Shown here in pieces: positions 29,533 to 38,266 of a stretch of DNA of 64,000 bases. The position numbers and the translations under genes are program-made. Origin of the DNA: Sphingomonas sp. SRS2 (GTDB lineage: Bacteria > Pseudomonadota > Alphaproteobacteria > Sphingomonadales > Sphingomonadaceae); the NCBI RefSeq assembly GCF_000971055.1, contig NZ_LARW01000058.1:1-64000 (forward strand). The letters run 5' to 3'. Each line of letters starts with the position of its first letter. Positions within the stretch are counted from its first letter, which is position 1. The notes beneath the pieces were generated by a model, which did no database searches, was not told where the DNA came from, and saw only the letters and a program-made list of their open reading frames with translations.

Positions 29533-29543
29533 AGGGTGTCGCC

Positions 29544-30539
29544 ATGACGATCCTGGTTACTGGCGCCGCCGGCTTCATCGGCATGCACTGTACATTGCGC
29601 CTGCTCGCGCGGGGCGAGGCGGTGATCGGGATCGATAATCTCAACGATTATTACCCGGTCAGCCTGAAGCAGGACCGGATCGCGCATGTCGAAAAGGCGG
29701 GCGGCGACTTCCGCTTTATCCAATGCGATTTCGCCGATCACGCGGCGCTCGAAGCCGCGCTGGATGGGGTCGAGTTCGACCGGATCATCCACCTCGGCGC
29801 ACAGGCCGGGGTGCGCTATTCGATCGAAAATCCCCGCGCCTATGCGCAAAGCAATCTGCTCGGCCATCTCAACATGCTCGAATTGGGCCGGCATCGCGGC
29901 TCCAGGCATCTCGTCTACGCCTCGTCATCCTCGGTCTATGGCAGCAACGACAGCCTGCCTTTCCGGGTCGAGGACCGAGTCGATCATCCCGTCTCGCTCT
30001 ATGCCGCGACCAAGAAGGCCGATGAGCTGATGAGCGAAACCTATGCCCATCTCTATCGCCTGCCGCAGACCGGGCTGCGTTTCTTCACCGTCTATGGCCC
30101 CTGGGGCCGGCCCGACATGGCCCTGTGGCTGTTCACAGATGCGATCCTGAAAGGACGGCCGATCCAGGTCTTCAACGGCGGTGAGATGCGGCGCGACTTC
30201 ACCTATATCGACGATATCGTCACCGGGGTGATCGCCGCGCTCGATCGTGCGCCTGCCGATGACGGGGTGGAAAAGGCCGGAGGCAGCCATGGCCCCCATG
30301 CTGTATACAATATCGGCAACCATCGCTCCGAAGAGCTGACCACGCTGATCGCGACGATCGAGGCCGCCTGCGGCAAACCCGCGATCCGTGACTTGAAGCC
30401 GATGCAACCCGGCGACGTGCGCGAGACCTTTGCCGATATCAGCGCCATTCAACGCGATCTGGGCTTCCACCCGACCACCAGCATCGCCGAAGGCGTTCCG
30501 CGCTTCGTCGACTGGTTCCGCGCCTATCATGGGATATGA
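29544..30539 (+). CDS. NAD-dependent sugar epimerase, UDP-glucuronate 4-epimerase type
   Basis: This 331-residue extended short-chain dehydrogenase has the nucleotide-binding GAAGFIG motif at 7-13. The active site has SSSSVYG before Tyr153 and Lys157 (YAATK). The IDNLNDYYPVSLKQ stretch and the RFFTVYGPWGRPDMA segment are typical of UDP-glucuronate/GalE-like 4-epimerases that make UDP-galacturonate for surface polysaccharide. The exact substrate cannot be fixed from sequence. It is followed one base later by a lipoprotein gene. The leader upstream may control it. Confidence 0.93.
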   Translation: MTILVTGAAGFIGMHCTLRLLARGEAVIGIDNLNDYYPVSLKQDRIAHVEKAGGDFRFIQCDFADHAALEAALDGVEFDRIIHLGAQAGVRYSIENPRAYAQSNLLGHLNMLELGRHRGSRHLVYASSSSVYGSNDSLPFRVEDRVDHPVSLYAATKKADELMSETYAHLYRLPQTGLRFFTVYGPWGRPDMALWLFTDAILKGRPIQVFNGGEMRRDFTYIDDIVTGVIAALDRAPADDGVEKAGGSHGPHAVYNIGNHRSEELTTLIATIEAACGKPAIRDLKPMQPGDVRETFADISAIQRDLGFHPTTSIAEGVPRFVDWFRAYHGI

Positions 30540-30540
30540 G

Positions 30541-30897
30541 ATGATCTTGCGACCCTTCCTGATCGCCACTGCGCTGCTGACGCTCTCCGCCTGCGGCAAG
30601 GAGGAGGCATCGACCGACGCCGGGGCCGTCGGCGAGCCGCAGATCGCGACCAGCATCGACGATTACGCGCTGCCCGTGGACCGATCGGCGCAGATCACAG
30701 CGATCGATGCCGCGACCGGCGATGCCGGCGGCATGCCACGGGATGGCGGCGCGATCGTCACCACGACGAAACCGGAACCGCGCCCGGCGGTCGAAGAGCC
30801 CGAAGCACCAGCCGCCGCCGCGACACCGTCGCCCTTGATCGCACTGCCGCCACCGCCCGCACCTGCCGCACCGCCCCCGGTCACGACAGGAAACTAA
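30541..30897 (+). CDS. Small proline/alanine-rich lipoprotein
   Basis: The product has 118 residues. The N-terminus is a lipoprotein signal (ILRPFLIATALLTLSAC) with lipobox LSAC and Cys at residue 18. The rest is low-complexity, acidic then proline-rich (PLIALPPPPAPAAPPP), with no known domain. ATG 30541 begins one base after the epimerase stop, with GGGATATGAG as a weak ribosome site, so it is probably co-transcribed. An envelope location is well supported; function is unknown. Confidence 0.8.
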   Translation: MILRPFLIATALLTLSACGKEEASTDAGAVGEPQIATSIDDYALPVDRSAQITAIDAATGDAGGMPRDGGAIVTTTKPEPRPAVEEPEAPAAAATPSPLIALPPPPAPAAPPPVTTGN

Positions 30898-30923
30898 AGC
30901 CCTATGAAGTCAGGGGAATCGAG

Positions 30924-31808
30924 ATGATCGACGAGAATGAACTCAAGGCCCGCGCGATTGCGCTTCATGATCGCTTCACCCATGGCACGCAGGACCGCCG
31001 GGCCTTCATGGCGGACATGACCCGCCTCGCAGGCAGCGCCACCGCCGCGCAGGTGCTGATCGCATCGATCGCCGCAAGCCCCGCCGCCGCTACGGTGATC
31101 GCCGAGGACGATAAGCGGCTGAACACGAAGATGGTCCATTGGAAGGGCGCCGATGACCGTCAGCTGTTCGGCTATATGGCGATCCCGAAAAAGCATGCGA
31201 AGAAACCCGCCGCAGTGATCGTCGTCCACGAGAATCGCGGTTTGCAGCCCTATACCAAGGATGTCGCGCGGCGGCTCGCCGTTGCGGGCTTCGTCGGCCT
31301 CGCGGTGGATTTCCTCGCGCCCGTCGGGGGAACCCCCGCCGACGAGGACAAGGCGCGGCAGATGATCGGCGCGCTGGACCTGTCCGCCGCTACCGCCGAT
31401 GGCGTCGCAACCGTGAACTTCCTTGCCGCCGACAAGCTGCTCAAGGGCAAGGTCGGCGTCGTCGGCTTCTGCTGGGGCGGCGCGATGGCGAACCGGCTCG
31501 CGGTCGCCTCCGGCCCCACACTGGCAGCCGCCTGCGCCTATTATGGTCCGCCGCCGCCGCCGTCCGAAGCCGCTAAGGTCAGGAGCGCGCTGATGCTCCA
31601 TTATGCAGGAACCGACGACCGCGTGAATGCCGGCGCAACCCCGTGGGTCGATGCGCTCAATGCCGCGAAGGCCGATGTGCAGCGCTTCGATTATCCTGGC
31701 ACGCAGCACGCCTTCCATAACGACAGCTCGGCGGCGCGCTACAATGCCGAAGCCGCCGCGCTGTCATGGGATCGCACCATTGCCTTTTTCCGGCAAAAGC
31801 TGGCTTAA
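30924..31808 (+). CDS. Dienelactone hydrolase family protein
   Basis: This 294-residue alpha/beta hydrolase has the Cys nucleophile of the dienelactone hydrolase family: GFCWGG with Cys183. An Asp follows in YAGTDDRVN and a His in GTQHAFHND, completing the triad. VVVHENRGLQPY near residue 100 is the usual family motif. The first 70 or so residues form a helical extension (RAFMADMTRLAGSATAAQVL) seen in several exported or TAT-like homologues, but no convincing signal is present. The natural substrate is unknown. It lies 26 bases after the lipoprotein gene. Confidence 0.93.
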   Translation: MIDENELKARAIALHDRFTHGTQDRRAFMADMTRLAGSATAAQVLIASIAASPAAATVIAEDDKRLNTKMVHWKGADDRQLFGYMAIPKKHAKKPAAVIVVHENRGLQPYTKDVARRLAVAGFVGLAVDFLAPVGGTPADEDKARQMIGALDLSAATADGVATVNFLAADKLLKGKVGVVGFCWGGAMANRLAVASGPTLAAACAYYGPPPPPSEAAKVRSALMLHYAGTDDRVNAGATPWVDALNAAKADVQRFDYPGTQHAFHNDSSAARYNAEAAALSWDRTIAFFRQKLA

Positions 31809-32103
31809 AGCCTTCCTAACAGCCCTTTAACACCCCGAAAAACGCCCCAAAAAATCTCAGGACGTTTTCGTTGGCTGGCAGCCGGCTTTCCATCCTTGGA
31901 CGAGTGGGCCGATCTGCCGCCATACGATGCGGCATTTCGATGATCCGCTTTGGCTTTCTCCCAAAGCTTGCGAACGCCCAATGCCGGTTCCCGGGGCTCG
32001 AGCGACCGCGACCTCGCACGCTGGAATGCAGCGTCACAACCAGGAACTAATTTTTTTGTCATGCGTCTCGCGCAGCTCGGCGCGTGTCGGCTAAAGGGGG
32101 GTT
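31809..32103. other. Intergenic region before the TonB receptor operon
   Basis: About 295 bases have no credible gene. The end (32046-32056) has an A/T run, and a purine-rich ribosome site (aaagggggg) precedes the receptor start at 32104. The promoter of the three-gene receptor operon should be here. No convincing terminator follows the hydrolase gene. Confidence 0.45.
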
Positions 32104-34014
32104 ATGGAACGGGGTATCAAGCGCAATGCGGCGATCACGAGCCTGTGGGCGATGGCAGTGTTGGGGCCGTGCGGCGGGCTGAATGCACAGAGCATCGAAG
32201 AACTGCGCGACATGTCGATCAACGACCTCGCGAACTTCGACGTCTCTTCGGTCACCAAATCCGCCGGGACGCTCTCCGACGCACCGGCTTCGATCTATGT
32301 CATCACGCATGACGACATCGTCAGGTCGGGCAATATCACCCTGCCCGGCATGCTGCGCCTCGCGCCCAATCTTCAGGTCATGCGCGGCGGCCAGGGCGGA
32401 CTGATCGTCACCGCCCGCGGGCTGAGCGGCAACGCGGGAGCCCAGAATTTCTCGAACAAACTGCTCGTCCTGATCGATGGCCGCAGCGTGTACACGCCGC
32501 TTTATTCGGGCGTCTATTGGGACATGCAGGACCTGCTGCCCGAGGATATCGACCGTATCGAGGTGATCAGCGGCCCGGGCGCGACCCTGTGGGGTGCGAA
32601 CGCCGTCAATGGCGTGATCAACATTATCACGCGCCCTGCCGGGGCGACACAGGGACTATATGCGACCGGTGTAGTCGGCAACCGGACCCGCGACGCCGGG
32701 CTGCGCTATGGCGGGCGGATCGGCGACACGATCAACTATCGGCTCTACGCCAAGGGGCACCGCAACCTCGACAGCAGCAAGACGATCAACAACGACAGCT
32801 GGCGCATTCAGGGCGGATTCCAGGTCGACTGGACCCCGACCGATATCGACCGGTTCATGGTGCAGGGCGACGGCTATCGCGGCGCGCGCGGCCAGAATGC
32901 CGCGCCGCGCGAGGAAATCCATGGCCGCGACATCCTGGCGCGCTGGAACCGCGACGGGGCGACCTCCTCGCTGCAGGTGCAGGCCTATTATGACCGCGCC
33001 GGACGCAAGACGCGCAATGGTGGCGGCAGCTTCACCGTCGACACGGGCGATATCGACATCCAGCACAGCATCGCTATCGGCGAGCGGCACGATATCGTCT
33101 GGGGCGGCGGAGCGCGGGTTGCCCGTTACGACATCGTCGGCAATCAGAGCATCTTTTTTGCTCCGGCCAAGCGGACGCTCTTCCTCGCCAATATCTTCAT
33201 GCAGGACAGCATCGAATTGGCGCCGACGCTCACCGGTATCGCAGGTCTCAAGCTGGAAAAGGATCCCTATTCGGGCGCGGTGCTGCTGCCCAGCGCGCGG
33301 CTGTCGTGGAAACCCGATGCCCGCTGGCTCTTGTGGGGCGCGGTCTCGCGCGCAGTACGTTCCCCGACGCCGTTCGACCGCGATGTCGTCGAACGCTTGG
33401 GCGGCGTCGACTTTCTGATCGGCCCGTCGAGCTTCCGCTCTGAGAAGCTGACCGCCTTTGAAGCCGGCAGCCGGCTGATCGCATCGTCGCGTGCCTCGCT
33501 GTCGGTATCGGGATTCTACAATGTCTATGACGACCTGCGCACGATCGAGCCCGCCCCCGGGGGCTTCCTGCCGTTGCAGTGGGGTAACGGGATCAAGGGT
33601 CATAGCTACGGCTTCGACAGCTGGGCCGATCTGCGTGTCGCCGACTGGTGGCGGATAAAGCCGGGCTACAGCCTGTTGATCCAGCGCTTCCGCTTCAAGC
33701 CCGGCGCAAGCGGACTGCTCGATGTCGGCCAGGTGGGCAATGATCCCAAGCATCGCATCACGCTGCGATCGTCGATGGATATCGGGACGCGGATCAATCT
33801 GGACGCCGATCTGCGCTATGTCAGCAGCCTCCCGAACCCGCGCGTTTCTGGCTATGTCGAGATGGGCGCGCGCATCGGCTATATGATCGGTCAGCAGGCG
33901 GAATTCTCGGTCTCCGGCTTCAATCTGCTCCACAAGAGGCATCGCGAATTGCCGGTCACCGAGGCCAGCGCGGTGCCGCGCAGCGTCTTCGCCGCCCTGA
34001 AATGGCACATTTGA
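32104..34014 (+). CDS. TonB-dependent outer-membrane receptor
   Basis: The 636-residue protein has a signal peptide ending around LNAQS. A short SIEELRDMSINDLANFDV segment precedes the plug domain (about 45-160; APASIYVITHDDIVRSG ... NVINIITR-type ending seen as NGVINIITRP). A 22-strand-type barrel follows and ends RSVFAALKWHI. Receptors with the SIEEL..ML/INDL lead-in often sit beside YfiR-like genes, as here. The next gene starts 13 bases before this stop. The ligand cannot be told from the sequence. Confidence 0.93.
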   Translation: MERGIKRNAAITSLWAMAVLGPCGGLNAQSIEELRDMSINDLANFDVSSVTKSAGTLSDAPASIYVITHDDIVRSGNITLPGMLRLAPNLQVMRGGQGGLIVTARGLSGNAGAQNFSNKLLVLIDGRSVYTPLYSGVYWDMQDLLPEDIDRIEVISGPGATLWGANAVNGVINIITRPAGATQGLYATGVVGNRTRDAGLRYGGRIGDTINYRLYAKGHRNLDSSKTINNDSWRIQGGFQVDWTPTDIDRFMVQGDGYRGARGQNAAPREEIHGRDILARWNRDGATSSLQVQAYYDRAGRKTRNGGGSFTVDTGDIDIQHSIAIGERHDIVWGGGARVARYDIVGNQSIFFAPAKRTLFLANIFMQDSIELAPTLTGIAGLKLEKDPYSGAVLLPSARLSWKPDARWLLWGAVSRAVRSPTPFDRDVVERLGGVDFLIGPSSFRSEKLTAFEAGSRLIASSRASLSVSGFYNVYDDLRTIEPAPGGFLPLQWGNGIKGHSYGFDSWADLRVADWWRIKPGYSLLIQRFRFKPGASGLLDVGQVGNDPKHRITLRSSMDIGTRINLDADLRYVSSLPNPRVSGYVEMGARIGYMIGQQAEFSVSGFNLLHKRHRELPVTEASAVPRSVFAALKWHI

Positions 34015-34559
34015 GCGGCATCGCGCCCCTGTTGCGACGGCTATATCCAGCCGTAGCCCTGCTCTTGGGGGGCGGGTTGGCCCTCGCCGTGCCGGCGGCC
34101 GCGCCGGCGCCGCTCGAGCAGGCGATCAAGGCTAGCTACATCACCAAGTTCGCGCCCTTCGTCGAGTGGCCGGCAGCCGCCTTCGCCTCACCGGCAAGCC
34201 CGTTCACGATCTGCGTCGCCGGTCGTGACGCCTTTGGCCCGGTCCTTGAAGAGGTCGCCCGCGCGCAGAAGGTTCGTGGCCGGCCGATGCAGATCCGGCG
34301 CATCGGAGAGTCCCCACCGGCCGGCGGCTGCCATATCCTCCTCGTCGGAGCCGGGCCTTCCGACACCATGCTGAACCATGTGGCCGGCCAGCCCGTCCTG
34401 ACCATAACCGACAAGAGCGCGGGCATCGACGGAGGCATGATCCGGTTCGTGCGGCAGGCGGGCCGGGTTCGATTCGAGATCGACAACGGCGCGGCGCGGG
34501 CCGCGCATCTTTCCATCAGTTCGAAGCTGCTGGGGCTGGCTGTAACGGTGGCCCGATGA
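34002..34559 (+). CDS. YfiR-like periplasmic protein (DUF4154)
   Basis: The product has 185 residues with a signal peptide (LYPAVALLLGGGLALAVPAAA). The YfiR core is visible in ASYITKFAPFVEWP, FTICVAGRDAFGPVLEE, CHILLVG, PVLTITDKSAGIDGGMIRFV and RFEIDNGAARAAHLSISSKLL. In Pseudomonas, YfiR binds the periplasmic domain of the diguanylate cyclase YfiN and holds it inactive. Here it overlaps the receptor gene by 13 bases and the kinase gene by four. A role as periplasmic brake on that kinase is therefore the natural inference. Confidence 0.92.
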   Translation: MAHLSGIAPLLRRLYPAVALLLGGGLALAVPAAAPAPLEQAIKASYITKFAPFVEWPAAAFASPASPFTICVAGRDAFGPVLEEVARAQKVRGRPMQIRRIGESPPAGGCHILLVGAGPSDTMLNHVAGQPVLTITDKSAGIDGGMIRFVRQAGRVRFEIDNGAARAAHLSISSKLLGLAVTVAR

Positions 34560-36265
34560 AACCCATACCCGATTTCTTCGATCGCCTCGCCCGCAGGCTG
34601 ACGGCCAGCCCGCTCGGCGCCTTGCTCATAGCGGTGGCGCTGCTGATAGGCGCGCTGTTCCTGGCGATTCAGAATGATCGCCTCGGCAAGTCCGAAAAGC
34701 TGCGCCAGGCGACCGTCCAGGCGAACATCCTGGCCAGCAGCCTCGCCGCGCCGCTCGCCTTTGACGACAATGACGCCATTCGCGAATATCTGCACGCCTT
34801 CCGCGCCGATGCCGCGATCCAGGCGGCGGCGGCCTATGACGAACATGGCAAGCTGGTGGCGGGCTTCGCGCAGCCCGGCGCCGCCCTGCCCCCCACCGGT
34901 CGATTGACGACCCCGGCCTTCCAGGGCCGCGACCTCATCGTCACCGCCGCGGTCGCGCAGGATGGCAGCCGGATCGGCACTGTTTACATGCGGTCATCGA
35001 TCGAGAGCGGCCTGCGCCGCGCGATGCGGTATCTCGGCATCGCCCTCATCGTCGTATTCGCTTCTTTCCTAGTGGCGCTGCTCGGCGCCGCCTACGCCTC
35101 GCTCAGCCATTCGCTCGTACGGCTTCGGTCAGAGATCGAAAGCCGCGAGAAGGCGGAAGCCGCACTGCGCCAGTCGCAGAAGATGGAAGCGATGGGCCAG
35201 CTGACCGGTGGCGTCGCTCATGATTTCAACAACCTGCTGATGGTCGCATCGGGCGGGCTCGAACTGCTCGAACGCACCACCGACCCGGAAAAACGCAAGC
35301 GGCTCAACACCGGCATCAGACAGGCCGTCGATCGCGGCGCCAAACTGACTCAACAGCTTCTCACCTTTGCCCGCCGCTCGCCGCTCAACCCCGAAGTCAT
35401 CGACCTGGCCGACCGCATCCACGGCATGGATACATTGCTCGACCGGTCGCTGCGCGAGGATGTGGCGATCGTCCTCGATCTGCCCGAGGACCTGTGGCTG
35501 GTCGAGGTCGATGCCTCACAGCTCGAAGTCGCGGTGCTCAACATGGCGCTCAACGCACGCGACGCCATGCCGGCCGGCGGCACGATCACGATCAGCGCGC
35601 ATAACCACGCCCAGCCCGGAGCGCGGGATCAAATCGTCCTCGCCATCGCCGACACCGGCACGGGCATAGAACCGGAACAGATCAGCAAAGTCTTCGAGCC
35701 GTTCTTCACGACCAAGGGGGTCGGACAGGGAACCGGGCTGGGACTCAGCCAGGTCTATGGCTTCGTCCAGTCCTCAGGCGGCGAAATCGAGGTTGAGAGC
35801 GAGCCGGGTCAGGGCACGACGATGCGCCTGCGGCTTCCGCGCACCAACAAGGCGGTGCCAAAACCTGCGGGCCACCCCCCAGTCGCGCCGCGCGGCGGAA
35901 AAGGACGCCGCCGCGCCCTGCTGGTCGAGGATGACGATACGGTCGCAACGATGGTCGGCGGCATGCTCGACGAGCTCGACTTCGACCATGACCGCGTCGC
36001 CTCGGCCGATGCCGCTCTCGAGCGGCTCGAAGCCGATACCGAGGTCGAGCTCATTCTGTCGGACATGATGATGCCGGGGGAAATGAACGGTCTCGATCTG
36101 GTGCGCGTGATTGCGAAAAAATGGCCGAAGCTTCCGACGATCCTGATGACCGGCTACAGCGCGGCGGCGGCTTCGGCGGCGTCCGAGGGCCTGCGTCTGC
36201 TGGTCAAACCCTATCGTCTCGATGATCTGGCGACGGAGATCGACGCTGTGACCAAGAGCAAGTGA
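34556..36265 (+). CDS. CHASE8-like hybrid sensor histidine kinase
   Basis: The product has 569 residues. Membrane helices at about 20-40 and 157-180 flank a periplasmic segment (ATVQANILASSLAAPLAFDD, then AYDEHGKLVAGF) that matches the CHASE8 sensor found in YfiN. Inside are a coiled linker and a HisKA domain with phospho-His222 (GVAHDFNNLL). The HATPase_c domain has GTGLGLSQVYGF, and a C-terminal receiver at about 455-565 has ELILSDMMMPG and LLVKPYR. It is translationally coupled to the YfiR-like gene. The design is YfiR/YfiN-like with the GGDEF output replaced by a kinase-receiver module. Confidence 0.92.
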   Translation: MKPIPDFFDRLARRLTASPLGALLIAVALLIGALFLAIQNDRLGKSEKLRQATVQANILASSLAAPLAFDDNDAIREYLHAFRADAAIQAAAAYDEHGKLVAGFAQPGAALPPTGRLTTPAFQGRDLIVTAAVAQDGSRIGTVYMRSSIESGLRRAMRYLGIALIVVFASFLVALLGAAYASLSHSLVRLRSEIESREKAEAALRQSQKMEAMGQLTGGVAHDFNNLLMVASGGLELLERTTDPEKRKRLNTGIRQAVDRGAKLTQQLLTFARRSPLNPEVIDLADRIHGMDTLLDRSLREDVAIVLDLPEDLWLVEVDASQLEVAVLNMALNARDAMPAGGTITISAHNHAQPGARDQIVLAIADTGTGIEPEQISKVFEPFFTTKGVGQGTGLGLSQVYGFVQSSGGEIEVESEPGQGTTMRLRLPRTNKAVPKPAGHPPVAPRGGKGRRRALLVEDDDTVATMVGGMLDELDFDHDRVASADAALERLEADTEVELILSDMMMPGEMNGLDLVRVIAKKWPKLPTILMTGYSAAAASAASEGLRLLVKPYRLDDLATEIDAVTKSK

Positions 36266-36335
36266 ACGCTTTGCGAAGTGGTGATCGAAACTCGCCTGGA
36301 CGGCGCCCTCCTTTCTAATTCTATATTTCCATGAT

Positions 36336-36351
36336 ATTCGAATTATCGAAT
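36336..36351 (+). promoter_or_regulatory. Probable ArsR operator
   Basis: The palindrome ATTCGA-ATTA-TCGAAT lies just before the arsR ribosome binding site in an AT-rich stretch (36316-36351). ArsR-family repressors bind AT-rich imperfect dyads at this position and release on arsenite. The assignment is by position and symmetry only. Confidence 0.6.
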
Positions 36352-36365
36352 CGATGGAGATCATG

Positions 36366-36731
36366 ATGCAACTGCCCACTGCCGTCACCGCCCTGTCCGC
36401 GCTGGCTCATGGACGCCGGCTGGCTGTTTTCCGCCTGTTGGTCCGGGCCGGGCCGGATGGCGTGGCAGCGGGAGACATCGCGCGCGAGATCGGGGTGCTG
36501 CCGAATACGCTTTCGACCCATTTGACGATCCTCGGCCATGCCGGGCTGATCGCATCGCGGCGTGAAGGGCGGTCCGTCATCTACATCGCCCATTATCCCG
36601 GCACGCGCGATCTGCTGGAGTTCCTCGTATCCGACTGCTGCGGCGGGCGTCCCGAGATTTGCGCCCCGCTGATCGACATCGCGGATCAGTCCAGATGCTC
36701 CACGCCCACGCCTGAGGCACTCGACGCATGA
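36366..36731 (+). CDS. arsR: ArsR family transcriptional repressor
   Basis: This winged-helix repressor has about 121 residues. HTH features are LAHGRRLAVFRLLVRAGPDG, IGVLPNTLSTHLTILGHAGLI and a wing SRREGRSVIYI. Near the C-terminus a CC pair (DCCGGRPEIC) gives three cysteines that may bind As(III). ATG 36366 has GGAG six bases upstream; ATG 36363 and 36354 are in frame and possible. The stop overlaps arsC (ATGA). It should repress its own operon through the dyad at 36336-36351. Confidence 0.93.
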   Translation: MQLPTAVTALSALAHGRRLAVFRLLVRAGPDGVAAGDIAREIGVLPNTLSTHLTILGHAGLIASRREGRSVIYIAHYPGTRDLLEFLVSDCCGGRPEICAPLIDIADQSRCSTPTPEALDA

Positions 36732-37240
36732 GCGCGCCCTACAATGTGCTGTTTCTGTGCACTGGCAATTCGGCCCGGTCGATCCTCGCCGAATCCATCA
36801 TGAACCGCGTCGGCAATGGCAGGTTTGTCGGCTATTCGGCGGGTTCGATGCCAAAAGGCGAAGTGCATCCGCACGCAATCCAACTGCTCGCCAGCCTGGA
36901 TCATGACATATCGCGGTTGCGTTCGAAGTCGTGGGAAGAGTTCGCCGTGCAGGGCGCTCCGAAGCTGGATTTCATCATGACCGTCTGCGACAATGCGGCG
37001 GGGGAAATCTGCCCGATATGGCCGGGGCAACCCGTTCAGGCGCATTGGGGCGTCCCCGATCCCGCCGCTGTCGAAGGCCCGGACCCGATGGTCGCGCTGG
37101 CCTTTGCCGACACGTACCGGATGCTGAGCAATCGTATCGGACTGTTCGCCAGCCTGCCGGTCGAAAGCCTCGGCCGCATGGCGATCAAGCGCCAGATGGA
37201 CGATATCGGCCAGACCCGCGACGAACCCGCCCGCGCATGA
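36728..37240 (+). CDS. arsC: Arsenate reductase, low-molecular-weight phosphatase type
   Basis: This 170-residue enzyme of the LMW protein-tyrosine-phosphatase fold reduces arsenate to arsenite. The P-loop CTGNSARS has nucleophile Cys11 and Arg17. Further Cys residues in IMTVCDNAAGEICPIWPG (about 82-95) are the probable resolving thiols. The general acid Asp is in the GVPDPA segment. It lies between arsR and an aquaporin gene with ATGA overlaps on both sides, so the three are one tightly coupled unit. Confidence 0.95.
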   Translation: MSAPYNVLFLCTGNSARSILAESIMNRVGNGRFVGYSAGSMPKGEVHPHAIQLLASLDHDISRLRSKSWEEFAVQGAPKLDFIMTVCDNAAGEICPIWPGQPVQAHWGVPDPAAVEGPDPMVALAFADTYRMLSNRIGLFASLPVESLGRMAIKRQMDDIGQTRDEPARA

Positions 37241-37914
37241 TCCGGCATATCGTTGCCGAAGGCATCGGCACGGCGTTCCTGCTGGCGATCGTCGTCGGCT
37301 CCGGCATCATGGGAGAGCGCCTGTCCGGCGGCAACGAGGCCATCGCGCTGCTGGGCAACAGCATCGCGACCGGCGCTGGGCTGATCGTGCTGATCCATGT
37401 CTTCAGTCCGATATCCGGCGCGCATTTCAATCCGGTGGTAACGCTCGCCTTTGCGTTTCATCGGGAGGTCGCGCCTCGGACAGCTGGCTTCTACATCGCC
37501 GCACAGTGCATTGGGGCGGTGCTCGGCGTCTGGACCGCCCACGCCATGTTTGCCGAGCCGTTGATCCAGCTGTCGTACAAAGTGCGCGCCGGCCCAGCGC
37601 AGGGCTTTTCCGAGATGATCGCGACGTTCGGGCTGATCGGAACGATATTCGGCATGCGCCGCTCCCGTCCGGAGCAAACGCCCGCCGCGATCGGCCTCTA
37701 CATCACCGCCGCCTATTGGTTCACCGCATCGACTTCGTTCGCAAACCCCGCGGTGACGATCGCGCGCAGCCTGTCGAACAGCTTCTCCGGCATCGCACCA
37801 ACGTCGGTCTCTTTATTCCTGGCAGGTCAAATCTCGGGGGCCGTCGCGGCTGTCATATTTTTCAGGTGGCTGTTCGCGGACAGCGGGTGCCCGGAGGGCC
37901 AAGCTTCACTCTAA
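37237..37914 (+). CDS. aqpS: Aquaporin family channel in arsenic operon (AqpS-like)
   Basis: The 225-residue membrane protein has six hydrophobic helices and two half-helix motifs: HFNPVVTLA (NPV in place of the first NPA) and FANPAVTIARS (NPA intact, followed by the selectivity Arg). The start overlaps the arsC stop by four bases. In Sinorhizobium an aquaglyceroporin in the ars operon lets arsenite made by ArsC leave down its gradient. No ArsB or Acr3 pump is present here, so the same route is inferred. The name is by context and family. Confidence 0.9.
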   Translation: MIRHIVAEGIGTAFLLAIVVGSGIMGERLSGGNEAIALLGNSIATGAGLIVLIHVFSPISGAHFNPVVTLAFAFHREVAPRTAGFYIAAQCIGAVLGVWTAHAMFAEPLIQLSYKVRAGPAQGFSEMIATFGLIGTIFGMRRSRPEQTPAAIGLYITAAYWFTASTSFANPAVTIARSLSNSFSGIAPTSVSLFLAGQISGAVAAVIFFRWLFADSGCPEGQASL

Positions 37915-37926
37915 GCTTCTGAAAAA

Positions 37927-38001
<75 letters not shown>

Positions 38002-38107
38002 ATTGCCTGCGATTAGCGGGCAGCCGGGATGTTCGTCCCGGCGGTGTCGGGGGCCTATGGACAATGCCGGGGCTGGCGTCAAGGCAGCTTGCCGATTGTG
38101 GTGCGAT

Positions 38108-38266
38108 ATGGTTATCGATCCTCCAATGAAGAAGGGCGACGCCAAACCAGCCGACGATCGCGCCGCGCGCCTTGCCGAGGCGCTGCGCGCCAATCTGCAC
38201 CGCCGCAAGGCCCAGGCGCGGGCCACGGCGGACTCGCCTCCGGCCGCCGACAAAGCCGATCAGTAG
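38108..38266 (+). CDS. Small basic protein, conserved-looking
   Basis: The product has 52 residues (46 if ATG 38126 is used). The core DRAARLAEALRANLHRRKAQ is a charged helix of a type I remember from short alphaproteobacterial proteins of unknown role. Neither start has a strong ribosome site. The stop overlaps the convergent CAP gene by 7 bases. No function can be assigned. Confidence 0.55.
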   Translation: MVIDPPMKKGDAKPADDRAARLAEALRANLHRRKAQARATADSPPAADKADQ

